Below are positions 33,561 through 45,780 of a stretch of 64,000 nt of DNA, piece by piece. The notes beneath the pieces were generated by a model. That model did no database searches. It saw only the letters and a list, made by a program, of their open reading frames with translations, and had not been told where the DNA came from. Position 1 is the stretch's first letter. Every line of letters begins with the position of its first letter. The translations under genes and the position numbers were made by a program. The stretch is from Atherix ibis (taxonomy: Eukaryota > Arthropoda > Insecta > Diptera > Athericidae), in assembly GCA_958298945.1 (NCBI GenBank), contig OY282605.1:8765811-8829810 (forward strand), written 5' to 3'.

Positions 33561-34895
33561 GATAAATATGTGTACTTTATATGCTCTTGGTAAGGAATGC
33601 TCTCCAAAATGGGCCATAAATGCTTTATGTTCTTTTGCCAACTTTTTGTAAGTTAAAAACGAGGATTCGCTCCGCTGCTTAACTCAAAATTTGATGGAAC
33701 ACCATTACTCCAAATTGCTCCAAACTTCGGTTACACATATCATGGCTCTTTAGTTATCGGACAAGGCGGAAACTTGTATCGCACGTCCATTTTATGCAGC
33801 CGTCACTTTTACTTCGTATACTAGTTGTCAACGCGTTTGGATTTTGGTGTTTATTAATTTAACGATCGATAAACATCAATATTTTAAGAAATCAAATTTC
33901 GGGCCAGAATTACGAAAAATTACGACTAACAAAATAAGAAGTACTTCCAGCAGGACAACCATCTCAAGCAGACTGAGCTAATAGTAAAGCCAAAACAATA
34001 TTTTTCGCAGAGATAAGATTTGTGATGAGAAAATAAGTGGGGGTGGTGAGGGAAGGGATTTTCTTGAGCTTCCAAAAAAGAATAAAGTGTCATACAAACA
34101 AAAACTAAATTAGAAAATAATTGCTCCCATTTATACGGTTTACTGAAATTTTACTAAGAAAAAAAACTTTGAATCAAATATTTTCTTATTAATTATTTAA
34201 ATTTTTCAAAAAAAGAAATTTATAATTAATAAATAAGTTCTCTTGTTAAATAAATGTAAATCAAATGATTTTTTTTTGTTTATTTTCAGATTCAGATTTT
34301 ATTAGTTGCACGACGATTTCCATCCAAGGTAAATGAAAGTTTTCAATTTAAATTAATATTATTTGTTGTGAAACAAAACAAAAATCTCCATGGTTAAGTG
34401 GGTTTTTTTTTTAATGTTTCAAATTGGATATGAAAGTACAATGCGAGTAGGTTCGGATGAATTTTTTAAGATTTTTTTTTATTTTGCTTCTAAATTAGAG
34501 GTAAAGACTCTAATTAAGAACCAGAATGGAATTGTGAAGCTTTTAAGAAAAAAATAGTCACTTTTTAAATAGTTGATATTTGATTGGCAATATTTACAAG
34601 TGAATTTGAATAAATTATTGTATAAAAACAGATGGCCAAAAATATTGTTATCTATTTTGGGCGCTAGTAATTTGAAAAAGAAAGAAATAGACAGACGAGA
34701 AGATACCACCAGATCTCGATCCTAGGAGAAAATAAGTGATACGAAAGATTTTGAACGAAAACTCAGACAAAGCTCAACAAAAAGAAATGTCGTTGTTTAT
34801 AAAAATTTGCCCTTAAGTTTTTTTTTTAAATGAAATAAAACGCATAAAAATCGTGGTAATGGCCATATGGCATTGGGTTTATTGGAAAGATAATT
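33561..34895. other. AT-rich DNA, no gene recognised
   Basis: No coding signature or repeat was matched. Confidence 0.45.
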
Positions 34896-35710
34896 TTATC
34901 CCATTAGTGTGATTTTAAGGCATTAGCGTTTATGCCATTAGTGTGATTTTAGATGGCTGGCTCGAAAAAAGCGCAATCTGGGGATCCAATTTTCGACCAC
35001 TTTTTCGAGCATGTCGGCAATAACGCTCTTTTTAATCGGCACGGACTAGTGACTTCACATATTCCCACAGAAGTTAATTTGATGGTGTTAAATCGCACGA
35101 TCTTGGAGGCCAATTCAAAACCGCAGTTCTTCAACGTTCAATTGAGAAACGCAATAGTCAGTAATCAAGGCTCTATGCGCTCTCCATTGACTGTAACATT
35201 TTGGCCGGCATCATTTTTAAATAAATATGGACCAATGATTCCACCAGCCCATAAAGCACACCGAACAGTGACTCTTTGTGGATGTGTCGACGTCTCAATA
35301 ATGGCTTGTGGATTTTCTCCACTTAAAATGCGGCTATTCAATCAAAAGTGATCCTCATAGCGGAACAAAATTTTGTTGTAAAAATGAGAATCAAGAGAAA
35401 TCTTCTTTTCGGACCCATTTGCCGAACGTACCACGAACACGATGGTTAAGCGGCTTATGTTTTTGCACGTGCTGGATCTTGTAAGCTCGTAAACGAAGAT
35501 CTTTCCGCAAAATTTTCCATAAGGAGGATGGGCACAGCTCCAATTTATGTGCACAATACGACATTCCACAGCAACAATAACAGTTTATTCGGTGCGCACG
35601 GTACGACGTCTCTGTGGATGCGTGGTGCGAAAATGATCCACAGCTCGAATGGACGACAAGCTGTCAGCTGTCAAATTGGCTGTCGCTATAAAAAGTGTTG
35701 CCAATTCAAA
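34896..35710 (-). mobile_element. DD41D-type transposon, decayed
   Basis: Minus-strand frames in order: WKILRKDLRLRAYKIQHVQK (about 35525-35450), VRGTFGKW, NPQAIIETSTHPQRVTVRCA (about 35318-35265), the GGIIGP-like GPYLFKND region, then PPRSCDLTPSN (about 35087, the block with the third catalytic Asp; Asp is Asn here) and LLWEYVKSLV. These are diagnostic of the HTH-DD41D insect family. The WFQQDGATCHT block is deleted. At the 3' edge, ATTAGTGTGATTTTA is duplicated (34903 and 34937). Confidence 0.7.
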
Positions 35711-36300
35711 AAAAAACCACTCTATCTACAGTTGCACAAACAGTTAACGATATTAGTTTTTATGTATCTATTGGGTGATAAGGCCTGAACCGTCACAGTC
35801 TGTGCCTTAGCAATATCAGATTTTCAGTAGCCTTTATCTTACTGTATCTTGATTTGGTTGAATAACTAACGACATTGGTCCGAATATGGCTAGGATGACA
35901 TTGGGGATCAAAAACTATAGTTTCTAAGATCACCAGGAACTTACTGATTTGAGATATCATTCATCTGGGATTAAACAACTATTGATTAACTTAAATTGGC
36001 TTGTACTTAGGACTCTGTAAAGGGTCACTAAATGAATGACCCCCTATTATTTACTTGAAGAAGAAATTACCTTTGTTTAAGGAAAAATATTTATTTGAAA
36101 TTGTAATAAAAATAAAAATATTTTGGCATTGTATTATATGAGCTTAAGGAAAGGTTGCCAAACCTTGAGCAGATTATCCAATCGTCTGCATAAGAAAAAC
36201 CTGTTTAAGGATTCAATTAACTTACGTTACAAGTGAATATACATATTAACAAATGGTGTAAGTCCAATCTGATTATCAAAATTCTATCGCACATACATAA
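35711..36300. other. No gene recognised
   Basis: AT-rich sequence leading to the mariner terminus at 36301. Confidence 0.45.
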
Positions 36301-37320
36301 TGGGTTGTATGATTAATACCTAGCCTTGACAAGAAAAAAATTTTTTTATGTTAAATATTAATTCCGATTTTTAACATAATCTCCTTTTAGCTCGATACAC
36401 TTAGTTCAAAGTTTTTCTATTTTTTGTATACCATCCTAAAATACGATCTCTTTAACCCCTCAAAATAGGTATTTTTTTAAAAATCGTTTCAGCCAATTTT
36501 TTTTTGTCGATCCATTTTTTCATATTCTAAAATAGGAAATAATCGCTGAAGGCTAAATCTGGCCAATATGGTGAATGCGGAAGCAATTAGTGTCCCAAAT
36601 TAGGAAATTTAGCAATGGTGATACCTCATTTTTTAAGTTAATAAAAAAAACATTTTCTTTGCCAAATGTATTCATTTTGTCTTGATTTAATAATTCAACT
36701 GGTCTAATAATGCTGTCCTGTTATCGTTTTTCGTTTTCAAAGATAGTCGATAAAGATTATAAGCCATAACCATAACCTTTCGTGGTGAGAGAACCTTTTT
36801 TATCTTGTTTGCTGTGCGTTTGCTAGTAGAAGTCCATTGTTTTGACTGAACTTTGGTTTCTGGGATGTAATGGTGAATGCATATTTCATTAACGGGTATG
36901 AATCGATGCAAAACTTATTTTGGATTATGTTTAAAAATATACAAATACTGCTTTGTTTGGATATTTTTATGCGTAATTGATGCCATATGGATGACCTGAA
37001 CATTCGTCATCAAAAATGCTGGTACGGCTACGTTTAAGTTGAACTATCCAATATTTTATGGCCGATAATAAAGGTTCGGAGATTCCTAATAAAATTCTGT
37101 AGGTTATTTTTTTAAAAACAATATTTGATTTTTTGCATTATTGTAAAATCCCGAAAGTTGTTTACTTTAAATGTGTGTCATTCGGAAACTAAATGATCCA
37201 GCAGCTTGTAAATTTGACACTATTCTTGTGGAAGGTTATATTTCCCAAAAATATAATTGTTTTAATATTAGCAGTACCATTTCTTGCGAAGGATTAGGTA
37301 TTTATCATACAAGCCTCGTA
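36301..37320 (-). mobile_element. Mellifera-like mariner, decayed
   Basis: Collinear with 7003-8981 but without its insertions. Left end GGGTTGTATGATTAATACCT at 36302; right end on the minus strand from 37320 CGAGGCTTGTATGATAAATA. The transposase fragment 36911-36687 reads MHRFIPVNEICIHHYIPETK and VQSKQWTS; the first catalytic Asp is Asn (VNE). The remaining frames are broken. The single ACTGGTCTAATAATG at about 36697 is the uninterrupted target site used by the 7.4-kb insertion. Confidence 0.8.
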
Positions 37321-37356
37321 GATGGGTTGTATGATTAATAACTAATCCTCGGCACT
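37321..37356 (-). repeat. Extra terminal repeat, head-to-head with the preceding one
   Basis: GGGTTGTATGATTAATAACT (from 37324) followed by AATCCTCGGC repeats the left terminus of the mellifera-like family, only a few bases after the right terminus of the 36.3-37.3-kb copy. No further element sequence is recognisable to its right. Confidence 0.75.
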
Positions 37357-38103
37357 ATCTCTTTACTAATTCATAGTAGAAGAACTACTTGATATTGGAT
37401 ATGTCTTATTATATATTGGCTCTTGTTTGGAAGGCTTTGTGCTAAGCTTTAACACTTATTACAGAGCTTTTATTCACTACGATTATAAAAAATTCCCGTT
37501 TCAATTTTCGATTTCTCGATAACCTTTTCATAGTAATTTTTTATTATTTTCCAAAAAAGAGTCTCTTAACATTTTTAATAAGGTCCCAATTTTTTCTATT
37601 TTAATACATTTTCTTTAGTGATAAAAAACCTTAATTTTAAAATATCAGAATGAAAAGAAGCTTTGAAAAAATAATATCATAAATACAAAATATGTGAGAA
37701 AATAATCATAATAGCAACCGTAGTCATATAATAAATGTAAGTGCGTTTGGCAATTCATCCGGTTCGTTTGTACTATGACAAATTGGTTCGAAATAAAATG
37801 CTTCATTCGTTAGATTATTGTACACCATTACTTCGTTTATGATTGCAATCTTTTTGGTTCAGTTCATCGGTTCTTAGTAGTTGTTGTAGTGGTAAAGGTA
37901 GTTGAAACAGTGACGCTTTTCTTCAACAAGTGCTTAAAAAATCCTTTTATTCTCGTATATCCTGGGAATTTTTCCCATCTCAATGTCACTAGAATTCACA
38001 ATTTTTACCATTAGCCAATAGCTATCAGCCTTCAACCATCACCATTAGAATTTGGTGAGTCACTATATTCCCTGTTCAACTTCATAAACTCAACAGTTCA
38101 AGT
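37357..38103. other. No gene recognised; possible 5' UTR-like patch
   Basis: TTCAGTTCATCGG near 37858 resembles an initiator, and TTGGTGAGTCAC at 38051-38062 resembles a splice donor. This is too little to call a gene start. Confidence 0.3.
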
Positions 38104-38451
38104 GTGCACATCGAATGGGATCTCTTAAAGTTTAGCAATCAAATAAAATATGTATCAATGTACTTCACTAATACTGGAGGCTTTTATCTGCAAGTTCTTT
38201 TCTTCTATTCAAATGCACATAAAGATGAAAATAAAAACCCGAATCCTTTCCATTTACAATTTTCATTCGATGTCGGTTCTCTAGCCACTCAACATATCAG
38301 TTATCCTTTCACTACCGGTATAGGAGCAGGAATAACCCTAGATTCACCATCAGCATTAGCGGTGGTAGAGTATAGAAAATCAATGCCAGCTTTTGGATCC
38401 ATCTCCCCTATACGAAATCATAAAAGGACGAGTACTATTCAGCCAAGCTAG
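38104..38451 (+). other. Possible C-terminal exon, unassigned
   Basis: A 115-codon frame whose second half is GC-richer than its flanks and reads YPFTTGIGAGITLDSPSALA, VVEYRKSMPAFGSISPIRNH and KRTSTIQPS, then TAG. Acceptor-like AGs occur at about 38283 and 38321. The basic, Ser/Pro-rich tail would suit a protein C terminus. I recognise no family and cannot show splicing. Confidence 0.3.
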
Positions 38452-39529
38452 CCCTAAACGAAAATATTTTTCCAAAACGAAATTTTTATAATATTTTTTT
38501 TCGGTGTTATTTCTCTTTGCGATTTCTTTTAACACACGTGCAACGAAACATAATGTCTTCAACATACAAATCTATCTACACATACGTACATATGTTTTTA
38601 CTCTAATAAAATTGAATATATTTTCACGTACTTAATACATACTATTTTTTATTAGAAATTTGTGGCCTGTACGTTTATACAATCAATATTTATAGACTGT
38701 TAGGATAAGTAAATATTTGTACATATTTAGAGATTTTTCGTCATTTATATTTTCTCTTTGAAGTGAAAAATCTGTGCTAAATGGTGTTAGAGTAAAAAAA
38801 AAAAACTATTAAATTCGGAAAAAAACATTACTGCAACTATAAGTGAACAATTTATTGCCAAATATCTTTACAGTATCTACTCGTATTTGGTGTGATTGGC
38901 ACGTTCTACAATATTTTTTTTTAAAACTGAGTATGTAAAATTACAAAACAATTTTTTTTTGTATTTTTAATACAGTCACGAATTAATAGTTTTTCTTTTA
39001 AAATAAAATTTGTTTCACTTACAATTTAATATTGAAGAAAATTTGGTATCGAAACTTATTGTGGCATTCGAAAAATATTTGTTCAAAAAAAACTTTCTAC
39101 AAAAATCTTTATTCAAATTCGGTCATAGATAATAATAAGTCTTTTTTCTACGGTGGGTGATTAATTGCTATAAATCCACCGTCTGACATAGAAAGTCCTG
39201 CAACTTTTACCATGTGCGCAAGGGTACATTCTCATAAAGTGTCACTATGCCTTTGATAAATAGTCCTCGTCCTTTTAACACAATACCATCTCGTATTAAA
39301 TTAATTGATGCAGAACTACTTTTTTATCTTTGGTGAAAATACAACCAATAATACTGAATTTTATTATTAATAGCCTCTCAGTTTTCTTAGAACTCATCTT
39401 AACCTCACTTTTGACCAGCTTAGCTTAACATAAAGCACATTTTTTAATAGTACCATCAGATAGGTTTGTTGTTTTTGCCTTTTTTTCCTTTTAAATTGGG
39501 ATATTTTCGAGTGCAGGATTATATATTTC
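38452..39529. other. AT-rich DNA, no gene recognised
   Basis: No transposon or coding signature found. Confidence 0.45.
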
Positions 39530-40600
39530 ATGTTTCGGAAAGTAAAGCCCTGTAAATTTGACAGCTGTCAAACTTATATGTCATCCAAGGCAGCATATGT
39601 CAATTTTGACAGCAAATCTTGAGCTGAGCACACAGCGTATTTAAATTCTAAAAATTTATTGTACTTACTAGAACAAAAGATTTGCAGGGCTGATTTTTCG
39701 AAAAAAAAAAAAAAAATTTTTGGCGATGAGGCTCATCATTTGACGATATGGGGTTCTGAAAACCAACACGTGATTGTTGAGAAGCTATTATATTTGCAAA
39801 ACGTGACTGTTTGGTGTGAATTTTGTTCTCGTAAGCCCGTATTTTTTTGAAAATGATGAGGGAGCGACATTTCGAGCGGCTTGAATTTAAATATTTTAAT
39901 TCAGGCTATATATAGTCTCAAAAAAAAAAACGGTGCCACAAGTAACACAACATGACAAATTATGGCTTTATTGTGCGAAAACTTCCCATGAGAAATAATT
40001 TCGAGATTTGATGATATGGATTAGTCTCTAAGATCGTGCAATTTGATGCCATTGGAGTTCTTATTGTGGGGCTACGCGAAAAAATTAGACTCATCATTTG
40101 ACGATATGGGGTTCTGAAAACCAACACGTGATTGTTGAGAAGCTATTATATTCGCAAAACGTGACTGTTTGGTGTGAATTTTGTTCTCGTAAGCCCCTAT
40201 TTTTTTGAAAATGATGAGGGAGTGACATTTTGAGCTGCCTGAACTTAATTATTTTAATTCAGGTCATATATGATCTCAAAAAAATGGCGCCACAAGCCAC
40301 ACGACATGGCAAATTTTGGGTTTATTACGCGGAAACTTCCTCGGATGCGTAATTTCGAGATTTGATGATATCGATTAGTCTCAATTTTATGCCATTGGCG
40401 GTTTTCTTGTGCGGGAACACGAAAAGACGTGTTTATGAAAACAATTCTGAAACTTAAAAGCATTTTAAAAACCAACATCCCTAAATATGAAAAAAGTCTC
40501 AAAAAATTTACTTATAGAAAAATCGAGTCCTACAAGAAATTCTGTGGCGGCCATTTAAATGATTTCATATACCATGCATAATGTCAAGGTTCTAGGCAAT
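39530..40600 (+). mobile_element. DD41D-type transposon with a tandem internal duplication
   Basis: The 5' end at about 39533 (TTTCGGAAAGTAAAGCCC, then TTTGACAGCTGTCAAA at 39557-39572) matches the ends at 50.0 and 50.85 kb. A short N terminus (LEQKICRADFSKK) joins directly to FGDEAHHLTIWGSENQHVIV. The catalytic part from this point is present twice (39728 and 40090 onward, about 361 bp apart). The second copy continues into YENNSETLKHxKxNxP-like sequence and the terminal FCGGHLNDFIYHA (about 40537-40580). Frames are broken. The HTH region is deleted as in two other copies. Confidence 0.8.
39728..40450 (+). repeat. Tandem duplication, ~361-bp period
   Basis: From CTCATCATTTGACGATATGG the two copies agree almost base for base for about 130 bp (for example TTGCAAAAC versus TCGCAAAAC) and then diverge moderately. 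The first ends near 40088. Confidence 0.9.
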
Positions 40601-43084
40601 GTAAAAAAAAACATTTTTATCAAAATCGAAAATTAAGGTTGGTCATTTTCCATGCTTCCTCTACCAAGTTTGAAAAAGTAATTTTACTAATAATTATTGC
40701 GATTTAATTGAAAAAATACCTCTGATCAAATAATCTTCGATATGCGATATAAAATAAACTAAAAATATGACATAGCATCTCGATGCCGAAAACTAATCGA
40801 ACAAACCCCATTTATAGATGAAAATATTCATCAATCTGTAATTTTTGTAAAACTAGAAATTATTATTCAATTCTAATTCTTCTTAAAATGCAAAAATATC
40901 AATTTTAAATTTCGCGCCAAGTTTCGATCTGTCAAATTACGAACTGCCTGTCAAAAAATTGGCGCGAAATTCAAAATATTTTGATTCTTTGACTTGCAAA
41001 TCAGCAGAAATAGAGCAGTAGTTATTTTTTTTACTCTAATTGTTAAGTGGTCTTTTTTCAAAAGTCTTAGAAAAATAATTTATTTAACGAAATTTATTAG
41101 TCGTTTTTTTTTCTTTATTAGTTTTCAAAATGTACAATAATTTTGTCTCACATTAAAATTATGGAAAGTCCATAAAGTATTTAACTCAACATAAATTTTC
41201 GTTTTTCTCTTTATTTTCGAATAATTGCTATAGAAACAAACTTTCTTCTATAAAAGCTGAGTTAAGTTATAAACTTAACGAAACATTATATGTAGAATGA
41301 ATTCAATTTCTGTATTTATAAATTAAATTGCGTTATAAATTAAGGATCGCATAAAATTTAAATAAGCTTGCATTTAAACTTGTGGAAATTGTGAATTATT
41401 GCGAGTAGTGTAAAGAGAAGCAAATAAATTCCAAATAAAAATATTTAAATTGCAAAATTTGTTTGCCTTTAAACTATGTAAATTGCAAAGTAGAAAAGTA
41501 GAAAAGTGAATACAGGAATTGATAGGGAGAAAGGATATTAGAGACTGTTTGGCGTAAAAGTCCTCATACTATTCTGTAATGGAGATTTGTTTGTTGATTT
41601 TTGAGATTCTTAAAATTAAACAACATTTGTATGCGAATTTTATTCGTTTAGTTTAATATTTGAAATTAGAAATTTCACCAAAGAGCCTTAATTAATTGAA
41701 TAAATTCTCGTGGAAAATATAAATTAATTACGGTTTGTCTTATTTATTTGGCATGAATGGAAGTAAATTTTCTCTTTTCATTTTGAATTTGAAATAGATT
41801 TATCTATTTTTTTTTCTTATTAAATACACAGTTGGCTAAGAAAGATTTAATTAAAATAATTTTTTTGTTGTTGGTTTTTTTTTTGCATTTTGTGGAGACA
41901 ATTGAGGCAAATTGAGATAACATGTTGCTGATTTTAGACACCATGCGACCTGAGAACATCTATGCACATAACCTCCAACAAGCACTAATGCATTCTAACC
42001 TCAAACTGTCAGTCGAAATCAACTGTCAAACTAAAAGTATTTTCACTTCAGAATATTTCGAAAAAATCGCTTATAATCACTTTTAATCGGTCAGACAAGC
42101 CAAAATATTGATTTATAGTCGAACTTTAATTTTTGTTTACATTGAAAATAAATAAGAAAAATTCTATGTTTCTTCTTTCAAATCGTCTACAAATCACCAG
42201 GTGGTAGCTATTAAACGGAAACTTATCTCAAAAAAAAAAATTATCCTGTTTATTTTAAAGAAAAACTAAAAATAATATTACGAGAAGAACTCGTCAAGGA
42301 AAGAAGATTTTAATGTGTAGGTGGGCAAATGGAAATATTGAATGCTCTCAGCGACCTAATTTGTTCTACTTCCAGAGAAAAGTAAGAGGAAAAAATTGCT
42401 TTCTTAGGCCCCATTTCGAGTAGTCAGAAAATATTTTTAATTTTCCAATTTTCCTTTTTGCAACAGTAAAAATAACTCGCATAAGATTTTATTTTGCGTA
42501 ACAGTTTCGCCAAGAAAGAATTTTTTTGATATTTTCCAGTAATTTTCTGATCATTATTTGCGATATTTTTCATTTTAGGTCGATGACTTGTTTTTTTTTT
42601 TTAGAAAATATTTACGTAAAAAAGTCTAATTAAGAATTTGTTAAAAAGCGTTTTTTTTAAAATTTGGTTTGTTTGTATTTATTTAAAGAAAAATATTCTA
42701 CTAAAAAATAGCTTTGAAAAGTAAGTGTTTTATTTTTCTTTGGAGATAATTTTTGTACATAACATTCTTGGTTGTAAAAAATACCGTGAACATTATTCTT
42801 TAAGGTTATAAAGGTACGCCCGAAAATGCTTGAGATTCCACCTTTTACCGAGCATACACTGATATGCTTATTGTGCCCCAACTACTCATCAGTATGAGGA
42901 TACCATAAGAGAATTTTGGTATTTTGAAAATATTCCTCAAGTTTGGACAAAAAAAACCCTAAAAATTGAGATTGGTCATTCTGCTCTCAGTTATGATTTT
43001 CACTTTGGTAACTTATCGCAAAAGATCGCCCTTCGGGTAGGATGCCATCTATACATAACTGATCTTTTTGATCCAATAAACCAC
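40601..43084. other. AT-rich DNA, nothing recognised except a palindrome
   Basis: No gene. It contains the inverted TTTCGCGCC pair described separately and several homopolymers. Confidence 0.45.
40903..40976. promoter_or_regulatory. Inverted pair of E2F-like TTTCGCGCC sites
   Basis: TTTTAAATTTCGCGCCAA (40903-40920) and the reverse complement of 40959-40976 differ at one of 18 positions; 38 bases lie between. TTTCGCGC is the E2F consensus. The arrangement may equally be the terminal repeats of a tiny non-autonomous transposon. Confidence 0.45.
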
Positions 43085-44296
43085 TTGCAAAGTGCATTAT
43101 TCCACTTATTAAACCGGGTAGTCGGAAACTCAGACCGCCATATGGCCTCTGAGGTCTTTGGACTTGTGTTCATTATTAATTTGCGAGGTCCAAATAGAAG
43201 TATGATCGGCATGTGTTCTCTGAGGTCTTTGCGCTTATGTTCATTATTAATTTGTGAGGTCCAAATAGAAAGTCTGATTGGTATGTGTTCTCTGAGGTCT
43301 TTGGGCTTGTGCTCATTATTAATTTTTGGGTTCCAGATAGAAAATTCGATCGGCATGTGACCTCTGAGGTCTTTGCGGTTGTGTCCATTATTAATTTTTG
43401 AGGTCCAAATAGAAATCTGATCGGTATGTAGCCTCTCAGGTCTTTGCGCTTGTACCATTATTAATTTTTGAGGCCCAGATAAAAGTCTGATCGGCATGTG
43501 GTCCCTGAGGTCTTTGGACTTGTGTCCATTATTTATTTGTGAGGTCCAGATAAAAAGTCTGATCGGCATGTGGGCTCTGAGGGCTTTGCGCTTATGTTCA
43601 TTATAAATTTTTGAGGTCCAGATAGAAAGTCTGGTCGGCATGTAACCTCTGAGGTCTTTGCGCTAGTGTCCTTTAGTAATTTTGGAGTTTAAGATAGAAG
43701 TCTGGTCGGCATGTGGCCTCTGAGGTCTTTGCGCTTGTGTCTATAATTAATTTGTGAGGTCCAGATTGAAAGTCTGGTCTTCATGTGGCTTTTGAGGTCA
43801 TTTCGATTGTGTCCATAATTAATTTTTGAGGTCTAGATAGAAAGTTTAATCGGCATATTATTCTCTGAGGTCTTTGGGCTTGTGTCATTATTAATTTTTG
43901 AGGTCCAGATAGAAAATCGGATCGGCATGTGACCTCTGAGGTCTTTGCGATTATGTCCATTATTAATTTGTGAGGTTCAGTCGGGAAGTCGAATCGGCAT
44001 GTGTTCTCTGAGGTCTTTGCGCTTGTGTTTATTATTAATTTGTAAGGTCCAGATAGAAAGTCTGATCGGCATATGGCCTCTGAGGTTTTTGCGCTTATGT
44101 CCTTTTTTAATTTAGGAGGTCTAGCCTTAAAGTCTCATCGGTATGTGGTCTCTAAGGTCTTTTTCCTTGTGTTCTTTATTAATTTGGCAGATCCAGTCGA
44201 AAAAACTGACGCCTATGACGTCTTAGGCCTTTGAGTATATTTCCTTTAATAATATGTTAGGTTCAGTCAGAATGTCTGTTCGGAATGTGACCTCTA
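43085..44296 (-). repeat. Tandem array of a ~71-bp monomer, about 16 units
   Basis: Monomers carry TGAGGTCTTTGCGCTTGTGT, then CATTATTAATTTTTGAGGTC, then CAGATAGAAAGTCTGATCGG and CATGTG. Lengths run about 68-73 bp, with edge units more diverged. Read on the minus strand, 72-bp units encode a 24-residue repeat, about HMPIRLSIWTSQINNEHKRK plus DLRG; one frame stays open for 213 codons (43641-43000). Units with 68-71 bases break the frame elsewhere. The right edge runs directly into the 3' end of a family A mariner (44330-44841). Confidence 0.95.
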
Positions 44297-44329
44297 AATG
44301 TAATCAGACTGACTTCAATGCTATCCCCT

Positions 44330-44841
44330 GCAGAGTACTTCCCTCGGGCAGCTATACATCGGAGGAGGTGTTCTTTCCACTTTTCGTAAAGATGCTGGAG
44401 GACTTCAACTGAAATAGCCTTCAGCTCCTCGGTTACACTTCTTTGAATGTTATCGACAGTATCAAAATAATGTCCTTTCAAGTATTTTTTTTATCTTGGG
44501 GAACAAAAATTTTCCCAGACGAGCTGGATAATCATAAGAATCCCTTTTTTTGGTACCTTTAATTTTTTAAAACAATTAAAATTGATGGTTGACGGTCTGA
44601 CCTGACGAGGGCAGCTTCTCGTATAAGACCTCCCAGTGCGATGTTAGTCCTTGATGCTTCTCGAACTCTCCAAAATTGTTTTATAACCTCACTTATCTAG
44701 GTCTATAGTGATCGCATAGTTACCAAACTTAAATAAGTGAAACTTATACTTTACGTCTAAGGGGGGCTAACAGACAAACTATGTGGAAGGAAAGTCCACA
44801 GTGTTGCCAAATCGCTGTCATTACTTTTTGGACACACCTCG
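44330..44841 (-). mobile_element. Family A mariner, internally deleted, abutting the tandem array
   Basis: The 5' terminus lies at 44841 (minus strand CGAGGTGTGTCCAAAAAGTA, preceded by TA). After noncoding and decayed sequence, frames from about 44570 read KKRDSYDYPARL and KIKKI, then the clean frame 44481-44263: MKGHYFDTVDNIQRSVTEEL, KAISVEVLQHLYEKWKEHLL and RCIAARGKYSAGDSIEV, the C terminus. The HTH and first two catalytic Asp are missing. The frame continues a few residues into array-type sequence (FRGHIPNRHSD). Confidence 0.8.
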
Positions 44842-45780
44842 TATGCCAAAACTGTGAGTTTTCAACTGATTTCAATAAAATTTATAAAATTTTGTTCCAT
44901 TTTATTTTCTATAGAAAATTTCTTATATTATCAAACTGGTCTCCATAAACTTTCTTATGCTAAGGTCCTTATTATCTGAAGTTTTTGCTTCTCCCTTCAA
45001 AAGTAGATCAAATTAAAGCTTTATTAAAAATTATTAAAACTTAAAATTACTTTTTTTTTAAATAATTAAAAAAAAAGTACTTATAATAATAATAATTAAT
45101 CCGTAAATAAAAAGTTAAATTTTATTTGAGCAAAAGTTACGAATTTTTTAAACTTTCCACACCTTTCGAGTTAGGGTGGATACTTTGAAATACTCGTTAT
45201 TTAGGCCGATTAATCGGGGAAGAGTTTATGGGTGAGATGGGAAATTCAATGAGAGATCACGAATCCTTTTTGACCATAAAATTGTGCGTTCTTATTTCTA
45301 TTTGATTTTATAGCCTTTTTCCCAATGAAATTGTTAGATGCATTTCGTTTGTAGACGGTTTTCACTTTAGATTTTTGATGCGCGGAATGGGGTAGTCTAC
45401 GAAACTTTTTCCATTAGATAAGTACGAGCACGTTTTTTTAAGATGTTTGCCTTTAGCTGTTCTTGCAATTTAGTAATATTTTTCTTAATCTTAATATTTA
45501 TTAATATTTGCTTTTATGAAAATTTATTTTAGTTTAATAACATTTTATTATTTTTAAATTTTTCGCTTTCTATTTCGAAGTACATTAGCAAAATTTCAAA
45601 AGGCCTAAAATGGTAATTTTTATGACTAATTAAAAAAAAATATTTCAACTAATAATGAGAAATTAGTTGAGGTAAAATGTTTATTATCCAGAAATGGGCT
45701 GTACATATTTGATTTTTCGTTAAAAAGAAATCTTCTGCAGGAGTCTAGGTATTGTTGTCTCAGGACTGTTGGATATTCGT
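44842..45780. other. AT-rich DNA, no gene recognised
   Basis: Contains an ATA trinucleotide run near 45083-45100. Nothing else recognised. Confidence 0.45.

Noticed and set aside
36687..36911. Separate gene encoding an HHYIPETK-containing protein
   Set aside because: It is the catalytic fragment of the decayed mellifera-like mariner at 36301-37320.
43000..43641. 213-codon minus-strand frame as a genuine repeat-protein gene
   Set aside because: It runs through a minisatellite whose 68-73-bp units break the frame outside this stretch, and it has no promoter or start context; kept as an observation only.
43085..44296. CRISPR-like array
   Set aside because: Whole units repeat without unique spacers, and the context is clearly insect nuclear DNA.
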